Below, piece by piece: positions 7,308-15,955 of a stretch of DNA of 64,000 bases (the stretch's first letter is position 1; every line of letters starts with the position of its first letter). The notes under the pieces are model-generated. The model did no database searches and had not been told where the DNA came from. It was given only the letters and a program-made list of their open reading frames with translations. Position numbers and translations under genes: made by a program. The stretch comes from Infirmifilum sp. NZ. GTDB lineage: Archaea; Thermoproteota; Thermoprotei; Thermofilales; Thermofilaceae. The stretch is taken from assembly GCF_022693705.1 (NCBI RefSeq), contig NZ_CP094288.1, forward strand, positions 636,582 to 700,581, in the 5' to 3' direction.

Positions 7308-8524
7308 TTCCTGTAATACAGCAGAACTTTCTTTAAAGCCTTTGCTGTGTCAACGGCATCATCAGCGCTCATACCTGCGAGCGTTGGTAAGGTAACCACA
7401 CTTCTCGCGGCAAGCTCTGCCTTCGGGGAAAGCCCAGGCTTGTACGAAACTTTACCGCCGTAGTAGGGGCAAGACCAGGGGCAACCCCGCCCGTAAGCGT
7501 CAAGCTTCTGGAACAGTGGGTTCTCGTATATTACACGAGGGTACGAGACGAGGACTAAAACGTTCTCACGCTTCACGGCTTCAACCACCCTGTCTCGATT
7601 AACCCTTAGATTCTCCAGCCTGAGCAAAACCTGGTATATGTGCCATGTGTGCTTAACGTGCTTCCTCGGCTTAGGTAGCAAAACGAGGTCTCCGTCAAGG
7701 CTCTCCAGTTCATCGGTATATATTCTAGCAATCTCCTCCCTTGCTCTGTTTAGCTCCTCTATTCGCGACAGCTGACCCAAGCCCAGCGCGGCCTGTAGCT
7801 CTGTCATCCTGTAGTTCCATCCGAGGGTTGTGTGGTAGTAGCGCTCCTCAGAGCCATGCTCCACGAAGAGCCTCGCTTTCCTGTAAATTGCCTCGTCGTT
7901 TGTCGTGACCATCCCTCCCTCCCCTGTTGTCATGTTCTTGGACTGGTAGAAGCTGAAAGCCCCTACGTCACCAATGCTACCCACCTTTCTCCCCTTGTAC
8001 TCACTCCCGATAGCCTGAGCGCAGTCTTCTATCACCGCGAGATCGTTCTCGCGGGCGATCTTCATTATCTCGTCCATCTCCGCGGGATGCCCCGCTAAGT
8101 GAACTACCAGTATAGCCCTCGTTCTAGGAGTGATTTTATCAACTATTGTTTCGGGGTCTAGGTTGAGTGTATCAAGCTCTATATCCCCAAACACCGGGAT
8201 AGCGTTGTTGTGCAACACAGCTGTGGCAGTTGCGACAAAGCTGAAGGGGGTCGTGATAACCTCGTCTCCTACTCCTATACCGAGGCTGGCAACAGCCGTG
8301 TGCAACGCAGCCGTTCCGTTCGAAACGGCAAGAGAGTACTTCACTCCTAAGAACCTTGCGAACTCCTCCTCAAACCTGCGGACGAAGGTTCCCACGCCTG
8401 AAGCTAAGCGACCGGACTCGAGAACCGAAAGCACGAGCTGTTTCTCGTATTCCGAAATCCTCGGGAAGTACTCCTTAAAGGTGTCCCGAACAGGTTTCCC
8501 TCCCTCAATAGCCGGTGCTTCCAT
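7304..8524 (-). CDS. DegT/DnrJ/EryC1/StrS-family PLP-dependent aminotransferase
   Basis: A 406-residue sugar-aminotransferase-type protein. SNGTAALHTAVASLGIGVGD binds the cofactor phosphate, D167 in AVIEDCAQAIG contacts the PLP ring nitrogen, and K196 in SFYQSKNMTTGEGGM is the Schiff-base lysine. The family usually transfers an amino group from glutamate to a nucleotide-bound keto-sugar; the sugar here is not known. Translational coupling to acdB is odd for such an enzyme. A TATA-like ATCTTTAATAG lies about 35 bases upstream of the ATG on the minus strand. Confidence 0.9.
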   Translation of the reverse strand: MEAPAIEGGKPVRDTFKEYFPRISEYEKQLVLSVLESGRLASGVGTFVRRFEEEFARFLGVKYSLAVSNGTAALHTAVASLGIGVGDEVITTPFSFVATATAVLHNNAIPVFGDIELDTLNLDPETIVDKITPRTRAILVVHLAGHPAEMDEIMKIARENDLAVIEDCAQAIGSEYKGRKVGSIGDVGAFSFYQSKNMTTGEGGMVTTNDEAIYRKARLFVEHGSEERYYHTTLGWNYRMTELQAALGLGQLSRIEELNRAREEIARIYTDELESLDGDLVLLPKPRKHVKHTWHIYQVLLRLENLRVNRDRVVEAVKRENVLVLVSYPRVIYENPLFQKLDAYGRGCPWSCPYYGGKVSYKPGLSPKAELAARSVVTLPTLAGMSADDAVDTAKALKKVLLYYRK

Positions 8525-8578
8525 CTGCGACCAGGGTGTTTTAGACGACGTCCAGCTATTAAAGATATCCAGCAGTTT

Positions 8579-9382
8579 TTAGAGCAGTGAGGCCACTCTT
8601 TCACCCTTCCCACTGTAAATATTTACCCTGACCAGCCCCTTCAGCTTGCTTGACTCAAGCTTCGGCATGAGAACCCTCTCCACCTGAAAGAAGCCGGCTA
8701 GATCCTCCATGTACACGGAGACCTGAATTGGTACGTCGTCACCCTGAGAAAGCTCGACGCGCTTTATGCTAAGCGCCGACAGGGAATGCATGTCCACCTT
8801 CCCCATCTTATAAGGTAAACGAGCCCGACCTTCCGACATGTCCAGCCCGTCTGCGAGCTTCACTATGCTGGCCTCGAGCGTCAAGGCCTTTACGTTGAAC
8901 TCAGTACTGTATATTGCTGAAAGAACCTCCTGCCTCAGAGTGTACCTTCGGGAACCGATGCCTGGGTGCACGGTGCCTATGACCCTGTCAACTATGTCCT
9001 TGGCTAGAAGGCTACCTATAAACTCGTGGTTTTCGCGGTGAACTGAGTTTCCAATATCGTGAAGGTAGCTTGCTAACACGAGGATAGTTTTGACTTCGTC
9101 GAGGCTCTGCGCTGTCCCGTCCTTCAAGGTGGTGAAATCTACATTGCGGTTAAGTAGCATGTGCATTATCTCGAGCGATGCTCCAGCCACTATCCTTGCG
9201 TGGACTGGACCATGGTCATTGTACCCGAGTCGCTTCACGGCTATCGTGTTGCTCATCTCGAGCAGTGCCTGAACCTCCTCATCGCTCTCGATGACCTTAA
9301 CTAGCCTAGCTACAAACTGGTCCCTCTCAACCCACCTATTCAGAATGGACTTCGACACAACGATAGCTTGTGAGCTCAGCAT
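8579..9382 (-). CDS. HD-domain phosphohydrolase
   Basis: A 267-residue protein with the HD metal site in order: H57 and H61 in YNDHGPVHARIV, H108-D109 in YLHDIGNSVHRENHEF, and further histidines H115 and H119. Later come VKALTLEASIVKLADGLDMSEGRAR, where the KLADxLD segment is the last HD ligand region, and a C-terminal beta domain of about 70 residues. Archaeal relatives are annotated as metal-dependent nucleotide or phosphate-ester hydrolases; the substrate here is unknown. It has its own TATA-like ATTTTTAAAG on the minus strand just upstream. Confidence 0.88.
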   Translation of the reverse strand: MLSSQAIVVSKSILNRWVERDQFVARLVKVIESDEEVQALLEMSNTIAVKRLGYNDHGPVHARIVAGASLEIMHMLLNRNVDFTTLKDGTAQSLDEVKTILVLASYLHDIGNSVHRENHEFIGSLLAKDIVDRVIGTVHPGIGSRRYTLRQEVLSAIYSTEFNVKALTLEASIVKLADGLDMSEGRARLPYKMGKVDMHSLSALSIKRVELSQGDDVPIQVSVYMEDLAGFFQVERVLMPKLESSKLKGLVRVNIYSGKGERVASLL

Positions 9383-9430
9383 GGGAGAAAGAAAGAGGCG
9401 CTTTCTCTTTAAAAATGTTTTTGCTCGGAC

Positions 9431-10768
9431 TCAGAGAGAGCTTAGCCTGTAGTGCTTGAACGCTGAGAGACCAGGGTACTTCGCACGCGACCCGAGCTCC
9501 TCCTCGATCCTTATGAGCTCGTTGTACTTGGACGTTCTCTCCCCGCGCGCAGGAGCCCCGGTCTTTATCTGCCCTGTGTTAAGGGCGACGGACAGGTGAG
9601 CTATCGTAGTGTCCTCGCTCTCGCCGCTCCGGTGGCTAATTATCACCGAGTAGTTGTTGCTCATAGCTAGCCTAGCCGCTTCAAGCGACTCAGAAAGGGT
9701 ACCGATCTGGTTGACCTTGAGGAGCAGAGCGTTTGCGGCCCCAAGAGATATGCCTTTCGAGAGCCTTGAGGGATTTGTGACGAAAATATCGTCTCCCACT
9801 ATCTGAACCTTTAAGTCACGGGTAGCGATAGCAAACCCCTCGAAATCATCCTCGTGCAGAGGATCCTCGATCGATATTATCGGGAACTCCCCGACAAGCT
9901 CTGCGTAATACTTAATGAGCTGTTCGCGGCTGAATTCTCTTCCGTCCAATAAGTAGGTGCCCCTCTTCTCGTCGTAGAACTCGGAGGCCGCCGCGTCCAG
10001 CGCTAAAGCAACGTCCCTCCCGGGCTCGTACCCGGCGAGCTTTATGGCGTCAACTAGAGCCCTCAAAGCCTCCCTTGACTCCCTCATGGGAGGCGCGAAA
10101 CCACCCTCATCCCCCACGTTTACGGCGTGGGCTCCGTAGCGCTCCCTCAGGATGCTCCTAAGCGCGTGGTACACTTCGCTACCCATCTTGAGCGCCTCGG
10201 CGAAGGACTTCGCCCCTACAGGAGCGATCATGAACTCCTGGATCCTGAGCTCGTTACCGGCGTGCTTCCCCCCGTTTATGATGTTCATGAGGGGGACGGG
10301 TAGAAGGTGGGCTTGAAGGCCCCCTAAGTACAGGTAAAGCGGCATACCGTAAGTGCTGGCAGCGGCGTGCGCCACCGCGAGGGAGACAGAAAGTATGGAA
10401 TTCGCACCCAACCTCGACTTGTTGGGTGTTCCGTCCAGCTCTATCAGCCTCCTGTCTATGTCTTCCTGCTTTCTAGCATCCATCCCTACGATTTCCCTGG
10501 CGATGACGGTGTTAACGTTCTCGATAGCTCTGGTAACTCCCTTGCCGTGGAAGTCTTTCCCACCGTCTCGTAGCTCTAACGCCTCGTGAGTACCCGTAGA
10601 GGCGCCGGACGGAACGATCGCTCTTCCAAAACCGCCGCCGAGAGTGTATACTTCTGTTTCGACTGTGGGGTTTGCGCGCGAGTCGAGAACCCACCTGGCT
10701 TTTACACGCACTATATCAAAGTCCTCTTCCCAGATGTATTGTGTTGAAGGCACATTCTGTGTTATCAA
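9431..10768 (-). CDS. eno: Enolase
   Basis: At 445 residues this is a full enolase, interconverting 2-phosphoglycerate and phosphoenolpyruvate. Seen in order are [84 protein letters not shown] (catalytic Lys) and [15 protein letters not shown]. One difference from the usual text is SRANPTV, where nearly all enolases have SRGNPTV. The N-terminus is about 20 residues longer than usual; a GTG at 10711 (before [10 protein letters not shown]) is a plausible alternative start. Confidence 0.96.
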   Translation of the reverse strand: MITQNVPSTQYIWEEDFDIVRVKARWVLDSRANPTVETEVYTLGGGFGRAIVPSGASTGTHEALELRDGGKDFHGKGVTRAIENVNTVIAREIVGMDARKQEDIDRRLIELDGTPNKSRLGANSILSVSLAVAHAAASTYGMPLYLYLGGLQAHLLPVPLMNIINGGKHAGNELRIQEFMIAPVGAKSFAEALKMGSEVYHALRSILRERYGAHAVNVGDEGGFAPPMRESREALRALVDAIKLAGYEPGRDVALALDAAASEFYDEKRGTYLLDGREFSREQLIKYYAELVGEFPIISIEDPLHEDDFEGFAIATRDLKVQIVGDDIFVTNPSRLSKGISLGAANALLLKVNQIGTLSESLEAARLAMSNNYSVIISHRSGESEDTTIAHLSVALNTGQIKTGAPARGERTSKYNELIRIEEELGSRAKYPGLSAFKHYRLSSL

Positions 10769-10886
10769 CTTACTAACTTAACTGTTGTGGCTTTTACCGT
10801 GTGTTATTAACCAGGATGTTTTCTTAAAAACGAGGATAAAGAGTAAATTCATATACTTTTTCGAAAAACAGGTAATCGGTGTCAGC

Positions 10887-11636
10887 TTGACCCAAAACAC
10901 TGTAGGCGTGATTCTCTGCGGGGGTGAAGGTAAAAGGCTCAGGCCGCTAACTTACTACTTCCAGAAAGCCATGATCCCTATAGGTTCACAGCAGAAACCA
11001 CTTCTCGAGTACATTGTTCGACTGATGAAGTACCACGGCATAAACAACATCGTGATGCTCATAGGCTACAAAGGACAGCAGATCGTGAACTACTTCAACG
11101 ATGGGGAGAGGTACAGCGTCAAAATATCCTACGTCTGGGACAACCCCGAGTTCGGTGGCAACGGTGGCGCTCTCTACAACGCTTACCTAAAGGGAGCGCT
11201 GGACGACGCTGAAAATATACTCGTTTACTACGGTGACATCCTGAGCGACATTAATCTCTCTGAGATGCTTAGGTTCCACGACGAGAGAGGGTTCATGTCC
11301 ACACTCGCCCTCTCGCCGAACTATAGGGTCGCGGTCGGCGTTGCCGAGCTTGACGGCGAAGAGGTTGTGCGGATGGTCGAAAAACCCCCTCTCGGAAAAC
11401 CGGTCACTATAGGTGTTGTCGCTCTTCGTAGAAAGGCTCTTGAGGTGCTACACGAGATCGCCGAGACCAAGAGGGATATTGACATCATGGGAGATCTCAT
11501 CAGGGTTTTGATAGAGCGAAGGCTCAGGGTTGGAGGATACTTAACGAGTGCTTTTTGGTTCGACCTCGGAACGACAGAGGCATACGAGAAACTGGACCCG
11601 AACGAGGTGGACCAGAGATTCAGTTTCCTCTTCTAA
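10887..11636 (+). CDS. Sugar-1-phosphate nucleotidyltransferase
   Basis: The protein has the NTP-transferase signature VGVILCGGEGKRLRPLT with the downstream KAMIPIGSQQKPLLEYIV, then DNPEFGGNGGALYNA, the metal-binding ILVYYGDILSD, RMVEKPPLGK and AFWFDLGTTEAYEKLDP. It would activate a sugar phosphate (glucose or mannose type) with a nucleotide for glycan synthesis. The frame is open back to 10785, but that start would leave only 16 bases to divergent eno, too short for two promoters. A TTG at 10887 with GGTG six bases upstream gives a normal family N-terminus (249 residues). Its stop overlaps the convergent reductase gene by 4 bases. Confidence 0.85.
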   Translation: MTQNTVGVILCGGEGKRLRPLTYYFQKAMIPIGSQQKPLLEYIVRLMKYHGINNIVMLIGYKGQQIVNYFNDGERYSVKISYVWDNPEFGGNGGALYNAYLKGALDDAENILVYYGDILSDINLSEMLRFHDERGFMSTLALSPNYRVAVGVAELDGEEVVRMVEKPPLGKPVTIGVVALRRKALEVLHEIAETKRDIDIMGDLIRVLIERRLRVGGYLTSAFWFDLGTTEAYEKLDPNEVDQRFSFLF

Positions 11637-12751
11637 GAGCCGAGGAAGTAGTAAAGAGAGGTTTTTTCGCCCTTAATTATCTTCGTTACGAGGCCGGCTG
11701 GGGCAAGCTTTAGCAGTCTTGAAAATTGCCAGTGGTCGAAGATAAAGTCGACCATTTTCCTGTACCTCCTTCCAATGCTCAGTATGCTTCCGACCTCGCT
11801 CCAAGCTCTCTCAGCGTAGACTTCTGGCTTCTCCAACCAAACGGCCTCCGCAGCCAGTACGCCGAGGGCCATCGACGTAAATATGCCGCCTCCGTTTATG
11901 GGGTTTGTTGAGCCGAGAGAGTCTCCGGCAAAAAGCACCTTTCCGCATACAGGGGGCGCGTAGAAGCCCGAAACCGGTATCCACCTAGACCTTGGTGTCT
12001 CGATGCTAGAGGCGGAATCCAGGAAACCTTCAGGGTTAAGCTCGACGAACCTCTTCAGAAGGTGTATGGGGTTTGTGCCTGCTTTCACGTAGCTGTAGCG
12101 GATTCCTATGCCTACGTTAGAGACCTCGCCCTCGTAAGGGATTATCCAAGCGTAGCCGCCAGGAGTCTGGGGAGAAGCATGCATGTAAACAACTCTTTTA
12201 CTCATGTTGGGTGTCCGCATTTTCATGTTCACCCCGATTGCCAGATCTTTAGCTTCGAGCTCTGAAGCGCATCCGAGCAACCTGCGCGTGAGCGAAGGAT
12301 ATCCGTCGGCAGCTATGATGTACTCGCTTTCGAGAACTTTGCCTCGGCGAGTCTTGATGACATAGTGATCCTGCAGTCTCCTAATGCATACAACGTCGTC
12401 ACCTAAAACATAGTTCGCTCTTTCAACGAGCTTCTCGACCAGTTCCCGCCTGCTAACTGTGAAACCTGGAACTGCCATTCTGAATAACCTTACACCCTCG
12501 ATTTTGAGGTGGATCTCATCAAAGGTGTTCAGCTTTCTGGCGAGGCTGATGTAGTTGAAAGCTGTCCTTACTGAAGGCTTATGGCTGATAAACTGAATCG
12601 CCTCCGGCTCCGGTAGGAACTCTCCGCAGACTGTGGGGCTCTCAAGGGCATGCTTCCTCTCTATGCCTATAGCCTCGACGCCCAGCTCGCTTAACCTTCT
12701 TAGAGCTGCTGCGCCGGCAGGGCCTAGGCCAATAACCGCAACCTTAAACAT
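11633..12751 (-). CDS. Geranylgeranyl reductase family FAD-dependent oxidoreductase
   Basis: The 372-residue protein begins with a dinucleotide-binding fold, VAVIGLGPAGAAALRRLSELG, and the FAD ribose Glu in IGIERKH. TVCGEFLPEP resembles the CGE/CGD active-site segment of the family. YIIAADGYPSLTRRLLG, WIIPYEGEVSNVGIG and GKVLFAGDSLGSTNPINGGG follow, the last contacting FAD. Archaeal members hydrogenate the geranylgeranyl chains of ether lipids; some act on quinone side chains. A nearby polyprenyl synthase and methyltransferase (13.5-15.1 kb) fit either use. Confidence 0.9.
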   Translation of the reverse strand: MFKVAVIGLGPAGAAALRRLSELGVEAIGIERKHALESPTVCGEFLPEPEAIQFISHKPSVRTAFNYISLARKLNTFDEIHLKIEGVRLFRMAVPGFTVSRRELVEKLVERANYVLGDDVVCIRRLQDHYVIKTRRGKVLESEYIIAADGYPSLTRRLLGCASELEAKDLAIGVNMKMRTPNMSKRVVYMHASPQTPGGYAWIIPYEGEVSNVGIGIRYSYVKAGTNPIHLLKRFVELNPEGFLDSASSIETPRSRWIPVSGFYAPPVCGKVLFAGDSLGSTNPINGGGIFTSMALGVLAAEAVWLEKPEVYAERAWSEVGSILSIGRRYRKMVDFIFDHWQFSRLLKLAPAGLVTKIIKGEKTSLYYFLGS

Positions 12752-12815
12752 CGTTCCGTTGCTACATCAACATGTCTCTTAAGCTTTTACCCTCTGTTCT
12801 CTTAGATATTTCTAG

Positions 12816-12838
12816 GTGCATCTTGTCTCTGGATGCAC
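12816..12838. repeat. Perfect inverted repeat GTGCATC-n9-GATGCAC
   Basis: Two 7-base arms at 12816-12822 and 12832-12838 flank a 9-base loop in the 271-base gene-free stretch 12752-13022. It could be an operator upstream of the reductase gene, or a hairpin downstream of padR. The rest of this gap holds short spurious frames and no RNA gene I can support. Confidence 0.35.
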
Positions 12839-13022
12839 GCCATATAGTATCTACGCAGTTTACCTTAAGCCCCCACGATGTGAAATCGATACCTTCTAAA
12901 ACATCTAATGATGATAATCGGAACTATCGCTGTTGATACGTTGAAGAACCATACTTTAACGCTGTTTTTCGTTAGGCAGAAATGGAGAGAGTTGAGGAAC
13001 TTCGGCGGTCTAGGTGCAAATG

Positions 13023-13373
13023 TTATGGAAGGCAGACCTTCTCACGACCAAGTACTTTTACTGCTGTCTGGATGACCGTGAGAGAGCGCTCTAGGATATC
13101 TCGGACGAACTCGATGCCGGCTGGTGTCAGTTTGTAAGCTTTCTTATCTCTAGAGCCAACCTCGCGCGATTCCACGAAGCCTGCTTCCTCTAGTTTCTTC
13201 AGGTACGGGTAAACCTGCGAAGGCCCTACTTGGACGCCGAGCATCTTCTCGAGAAGCCTCATGAGCTCATAGCCGTGCTTCTCGCCCTCAGCCAGCAGTA
13301 TAAGCGTGTAAAGTTTTATCACTGTATTTACCCTTAGCGATTCAGCTACCGTGGGACTCTTGTCTTCAGCCAT
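13023..13373 (-). CDS. PadR-family transcriptional regulator
   Basis: A 116-residue winged-helix protein with the PadR pattern: LYTLILLAEGEKHGYELMRLL, GPSQVYPYLKKLEEAGFVE, KKAYKLTPAGIEF and a C-terminal dimerisation helix. PadR proteins repress transcription and often respond to small aromatic or hydrophobic ligands. A TATA-like GTTTATATATAG lies on the minus strand about 20-30 bases upstream. The 182-base stretch between this gene and the methyltransferase gene (13374-13555) holds that promoter and a pyrimidine-rich run, with nothing else recognised. Confidence 0.88.
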   Translation of the reverse strand: MAEDKSPTVAESLRVNTVIKLYTLILLAEGEKHGYELMRLLEKMLGVQVGPSQVYPYLKKLEEAGFVESREVGSRDKKAYKLTPAGIEFVRDILERSLTVIQTAVKVLGREKVCLP

Positions 13374-13555
13374 GACACATCACTAGGAGTTTCCTCTATC
13401 TACATCTATATATAAACATTTTTGTCTTTTATATTCCCGTGTGGTGATTTACCTTTTCTTTTCCTTTTTACCATAGCAAAACGTTGATCAGAGAAGAGAG
13501 GCAGTATCTGGAGCACGGATTCATTGAACGCTGAACGTAAATCCATAGCTAAGAA

Positions 13556-14227
13556 TCAGCGGGCTTCAGATGGGATGTAAATGACTGCAACTAAACCTAG
13601 TCCCTTCTTTATGAGCACTTTCCCGCCGAGTTTACTGAAAAAATCTGCCCTGGGCATTAGCTGAAGAGTTGGGATCAAAAGCTCCCACCTGCCTCGATGA
13701 CCACCGCTCACGATGAAGCCCAAGATGGGGGCGATGTACCCAAAGTACAGTACGACAGCCGGAAGCAGGAAACGGTTTACCGCGAAGAGGTCGAGGATGA
13801 AGACGCCTTTTCTCGACGCTTTACGCATGTTAAAAATGCCTAGAGCTTTGTCCATGAAGTCGCGGAAGCTAAACATCGCGATAGCGAAGTCAAACGACTT
13901 GGCTCTAAAGGGTATGCACTCTGCTGTTGCTACTACACGGTGAAAATTCGCATAATTGTGCATGTTCTTCGTGGCTATTGGGTCGATGCATATAACCTCC
14001 TCAGCAGTCCGCACGAGCTGAGGAACGTACACTCCGTCCCCGCAACCCACATCTAGAACCCTACCGGCCACGGAGGATAGAACAATGTTCCTGAGAAGTC
14101 TATGCACACCCAGGCTCATCACAGTGTTTGCCCGCTCATATACGGCCGTATCAAACAGGTAGTTTAGAACGCGCTCTACTTTAAACCATAACCCTATTGG
14201 TAGTCCGGTAGCCCCCAATAACGCCAC
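13556..14227 (-). CDS. SAM-dependent methyltransferase (UbiE-like)
   Basis: A 223-residue class I methyltransferase. Motif I is GRVLDVGCGDGVYVPQL, the acidic ribose-binding residue is in VICIDPIA, and motif II/III are represented by IPFRAKSFDFAIAMFSFRDF. A hydrophobic stretch FLLPAVVLYFGYIAPILGFIV (about 152-172) suggests a membrane-associated, lipophilic substrate. The gene overlaps the polyprenyl synthase gene by 34 bases, so the two are coupled. A prenylated quinone or other isoprenoid lipid is therefore a reasonable substrate guess. Confidence 0.82.
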   Translation of the reverse strand: MALLGATGLPIGLWFKVERVLNYLFDTAVYERANTVMSLGVHRLLRNIVLSSVAGRVLDVGCGDGVYVPQLVRTAEEVICIDPIATKNMHNYANFHRVVATAECIPFRAKSFDFAIAMFSFRDFMDKALGIFNMRKASRKGVFILDLFAVNRFLLPAVVLYFGYIAPILGFIVSGGHRGRWELLIPTLQLMPRADFFSKLGGKVLIKKGLGLVAVIYIPSEAR

Positions 14228-15096
14228 CTAGATTCCAGTTTCTCCCCAAGGATTCTCCTGGCTTGGCAAGAGCACTCGCGTAGGAATAGCTCCAACGAGT
14301 ACCTAGCGAAGTAGGCGAGCAAGCTGGATAACCGAGCCGCACTCTCAAAAACCCTGTCTACTTCACCCACAAACTTTTCCCCAGCATACTCTAGAGGATT
14401 TCCCCGTGACTCTCTAAGTAGCTGTATTACACTCCCGCTGTCGCGGACACCCTTCTCTACGTCAACTAAGTCGTCTAGAATCTGGTATGCTCGGCCAAGG
14501 GAGAGGCCATAAACCCTGGCGTACTCTACTACTGACTCTCCTTGCTGTATCGCATAGATAGGTAAAACTGCTGAAGCTTCGAACACAGCGCCCGTCTTGT
14601 ATGAAATAACGTCCAAGTAACTAACCCCGGGGTCGACCCCTTTTAGTATCTCCATGTCCCACAGCTGCCCTAAGGCAGCTTTGTACCACGCGTCCATGCT
14701 CTCGATAACAGCCCTCGTACCCGCTTGGGCAACGTACTTTATCGCGGTGGCCATCATCACGTGGGGGAAAACGATAGCTTTCTCCAATCCGTAGCGTTTC
14801 CAGAAGCTGGCCCTGCCTCTCCGCACCTCAGACTTATCGATTATATCGTCGTGGATAAGGCTGGCTGAATGCATGAGCTCTAGGGCTAAAGCTATGGGTA
14901 ACGCTTGCTCGGCATCGCCGCCCAGAGCCTTAGCTACGAGGAGCGCGAGCGTCCCGCGGATCATTTTGCCGCCCTCAAGAGCGTACACGAGCTCCTCAAG
15001 GAAGGGCTCTTTCTCGTAGACCTCTTCGCGAATATAGTCCCTCAGCCTCTCCCTCAGACGCCTCGTCTCTGACTCCAGGGCTACCACTGACAGCAT
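14194..15096 (-). CDS. Polyprenyl (geranylgeranyl/farnesyl) diphosphate synthase
   Basis: The 300-residue protein has the trans-prenyltransferase motifs: GGKMIRGTLALLVAKALGG, the first Asp-rich motif LIHDDIIDKSEVRRGR, KTGAVFEASA, and the second Asp-rich motif YQILDDLVDVEKG. It condenses isopentenyl diphosphate with allylic diphosphates to make the precursor of archaeal lipids or longer chains; chain length cannot be set by eye. It is first in a two-gene operon with the UbiE-like methyltransferase. Its promoter region is shared with divergent tatD: a central TTATAT element lies about 35 bases from this ATG. Confidence 0.93.
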   Translation of the reverse strand: MLSVVALESETRRLRERLRDYIREEVYEKEPFLEELVYALEGGKMIRGTLALLVAKALGGDAEQALPIALALELMHSASLIHDDIIDKSEVRRGRASFWKRYGLEKAIVFPHVMMATAIKYVAQAGTRAVIESMDAWYKAALGQLWDMEILKGVDPGVSYLDVISYKTGAVFEASAVLPIYAIQQGESVVEYARVYGLSLGRAYQILDDLVDVEKGVRDSGSVIQLLRESRGNPLEYAGEKFVGEVDRVFESAARLSSLLAYFARYSLELFLRECSCQARRILGEKLESRWRYWGLPDYQ

Positions 15097-15126
15097 TAAA
15101 AACCCAAAGACCCACAGCCCGCAAAC

Positions 15127-15136
15127 GAATATAAGG
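15127..15136. promoter_or_regulatory. Shared TATA-like element between divergent genes
   Basis: GAATATAAGG in the 61-base interval between the polyprenyl synthase and TatD genes. Its centre is about 27 bases before the GTG of the TatD gene, which would make that mRNA leaderless, and about 35 bases from the other start. The complementary strand reads CCTTATATTC, also TATA-like. Confidence 0.5.
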
Positions 15137-15157
15137 CTTTCCTGCGAACTTCGACAA

Positions 15158-15955
15158 GTGTTTGACGCTCACTGCCACCTGACATACCCTGGTCTTAGAG
15201 AGCTGTTACCAAAGGTGCTGGAGGAAGCAAAAGGACAGATGAGGGGCATAGTGACCTCTGCGTTCCCTTTCGATAAGGAGAAAAAGAGAGGTTTCGAGGA
15301 CGCGCTCGAGGCGCTGAGCTTGAGCCAGCGGTACCAAGGGCTGGTGTTCGTAACCATGGGGCTTCACCCAGTACAAGTACATGAAATGGGCGATGATGAG
15401 ATCGAGCTCTACAAGGAACTTGTGGAGCGCAACGCTGGGGCGATAGTAGGGATTGGGGAAATAGGCCTCGACAGGTTCTGGGTTAAAGATGAGGAAGAGT
15501 ACTCTCGATCGAGGAAAGTTTTCCTGGAAATGCTTGAGCTGGCTGAGAAAATAAGAAAACCTGTTGTAATTCATAGCCGGAAGGCCGAGGAGGAGGTCGT
15601 CGAGATGCTTTCTAGCTTCAAGCTTGAAGAGAAAGTGTTGATGCACTCCTTTACCGGAAACATGACTGCAGCAAAAAAGGCTCTGGACATGGGCTTCTAC
15701 TTCTCCGTGAACTACAAAATTAAGGACACCAAGAATATGCGCAAGATAGCTAAGAGCTTCCCTCTCGAGCGTATCCTGACGGAAACAGATGCTCCTTTCC
15801 TGTCCCCGAGTGGGGGCGTGAACACTCCCCTAAACGTTAGAGCGGTCATCGAGGAAGTGGCCGAGCTGAGAGGGATGAGCTTTGAGGAGGTTGATGAGGT
15901 GACTACCCAGAACGCATTTATGTTCTATGGCGTTAGTACTACTGGTCGGCGGTAA
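15158..15955 (+). CDS. TatD-family metal-dependent hydrolase
   Basis: A 265-residue TIM-barrel hydrolase. The N-terminal FDAHCHLTYPG holds the first two metal histidines; VGIGEIGLDRFW holds the bridging Glu; KPVVIHSRKAEEEVVEML and VLMHSFTGN hold the next histidines; ILTETDAPFLSP holds the final Asp. TatD proteins are DNases/nucleotide-processing enzymes. GTG is the start because upstream sequence is promoter. The biotin carboxylase gene begins directly after the stop (TAAATG), so the two are co-transcribed. Confidence 0.92.
   Translation: MFDAHCHLTYPGLRELLPKVLEEAKGQMRGIVTSAFPFDKEKKRGFEDALEALSLSQRYQGLVFVTMGLHPVQVHEMGDDEIELYKELVERNAGAIVGIGEIGLDRFWVKDEEEYSRSRKVFLEMLELAEKIRKPVVIHSRKAEEEVVEMLSSFKLEEKVLMHSFTGNMTAAKKALDMGFYFSVNYKIKDTKNMRKIAKSFPLERILTETDAPFLSPSGGVNTPLNVRAVIEEVAELRGMSFEEVDEVTTQNAFMFYGVSTTGRR

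Noticed and set aside
12911..13075. 54-codon plus-strand frame in the gap before padR
   Set aside because: It runs into the 3' end of padR in antisense and has no promoter, binding site or recognisable domain.
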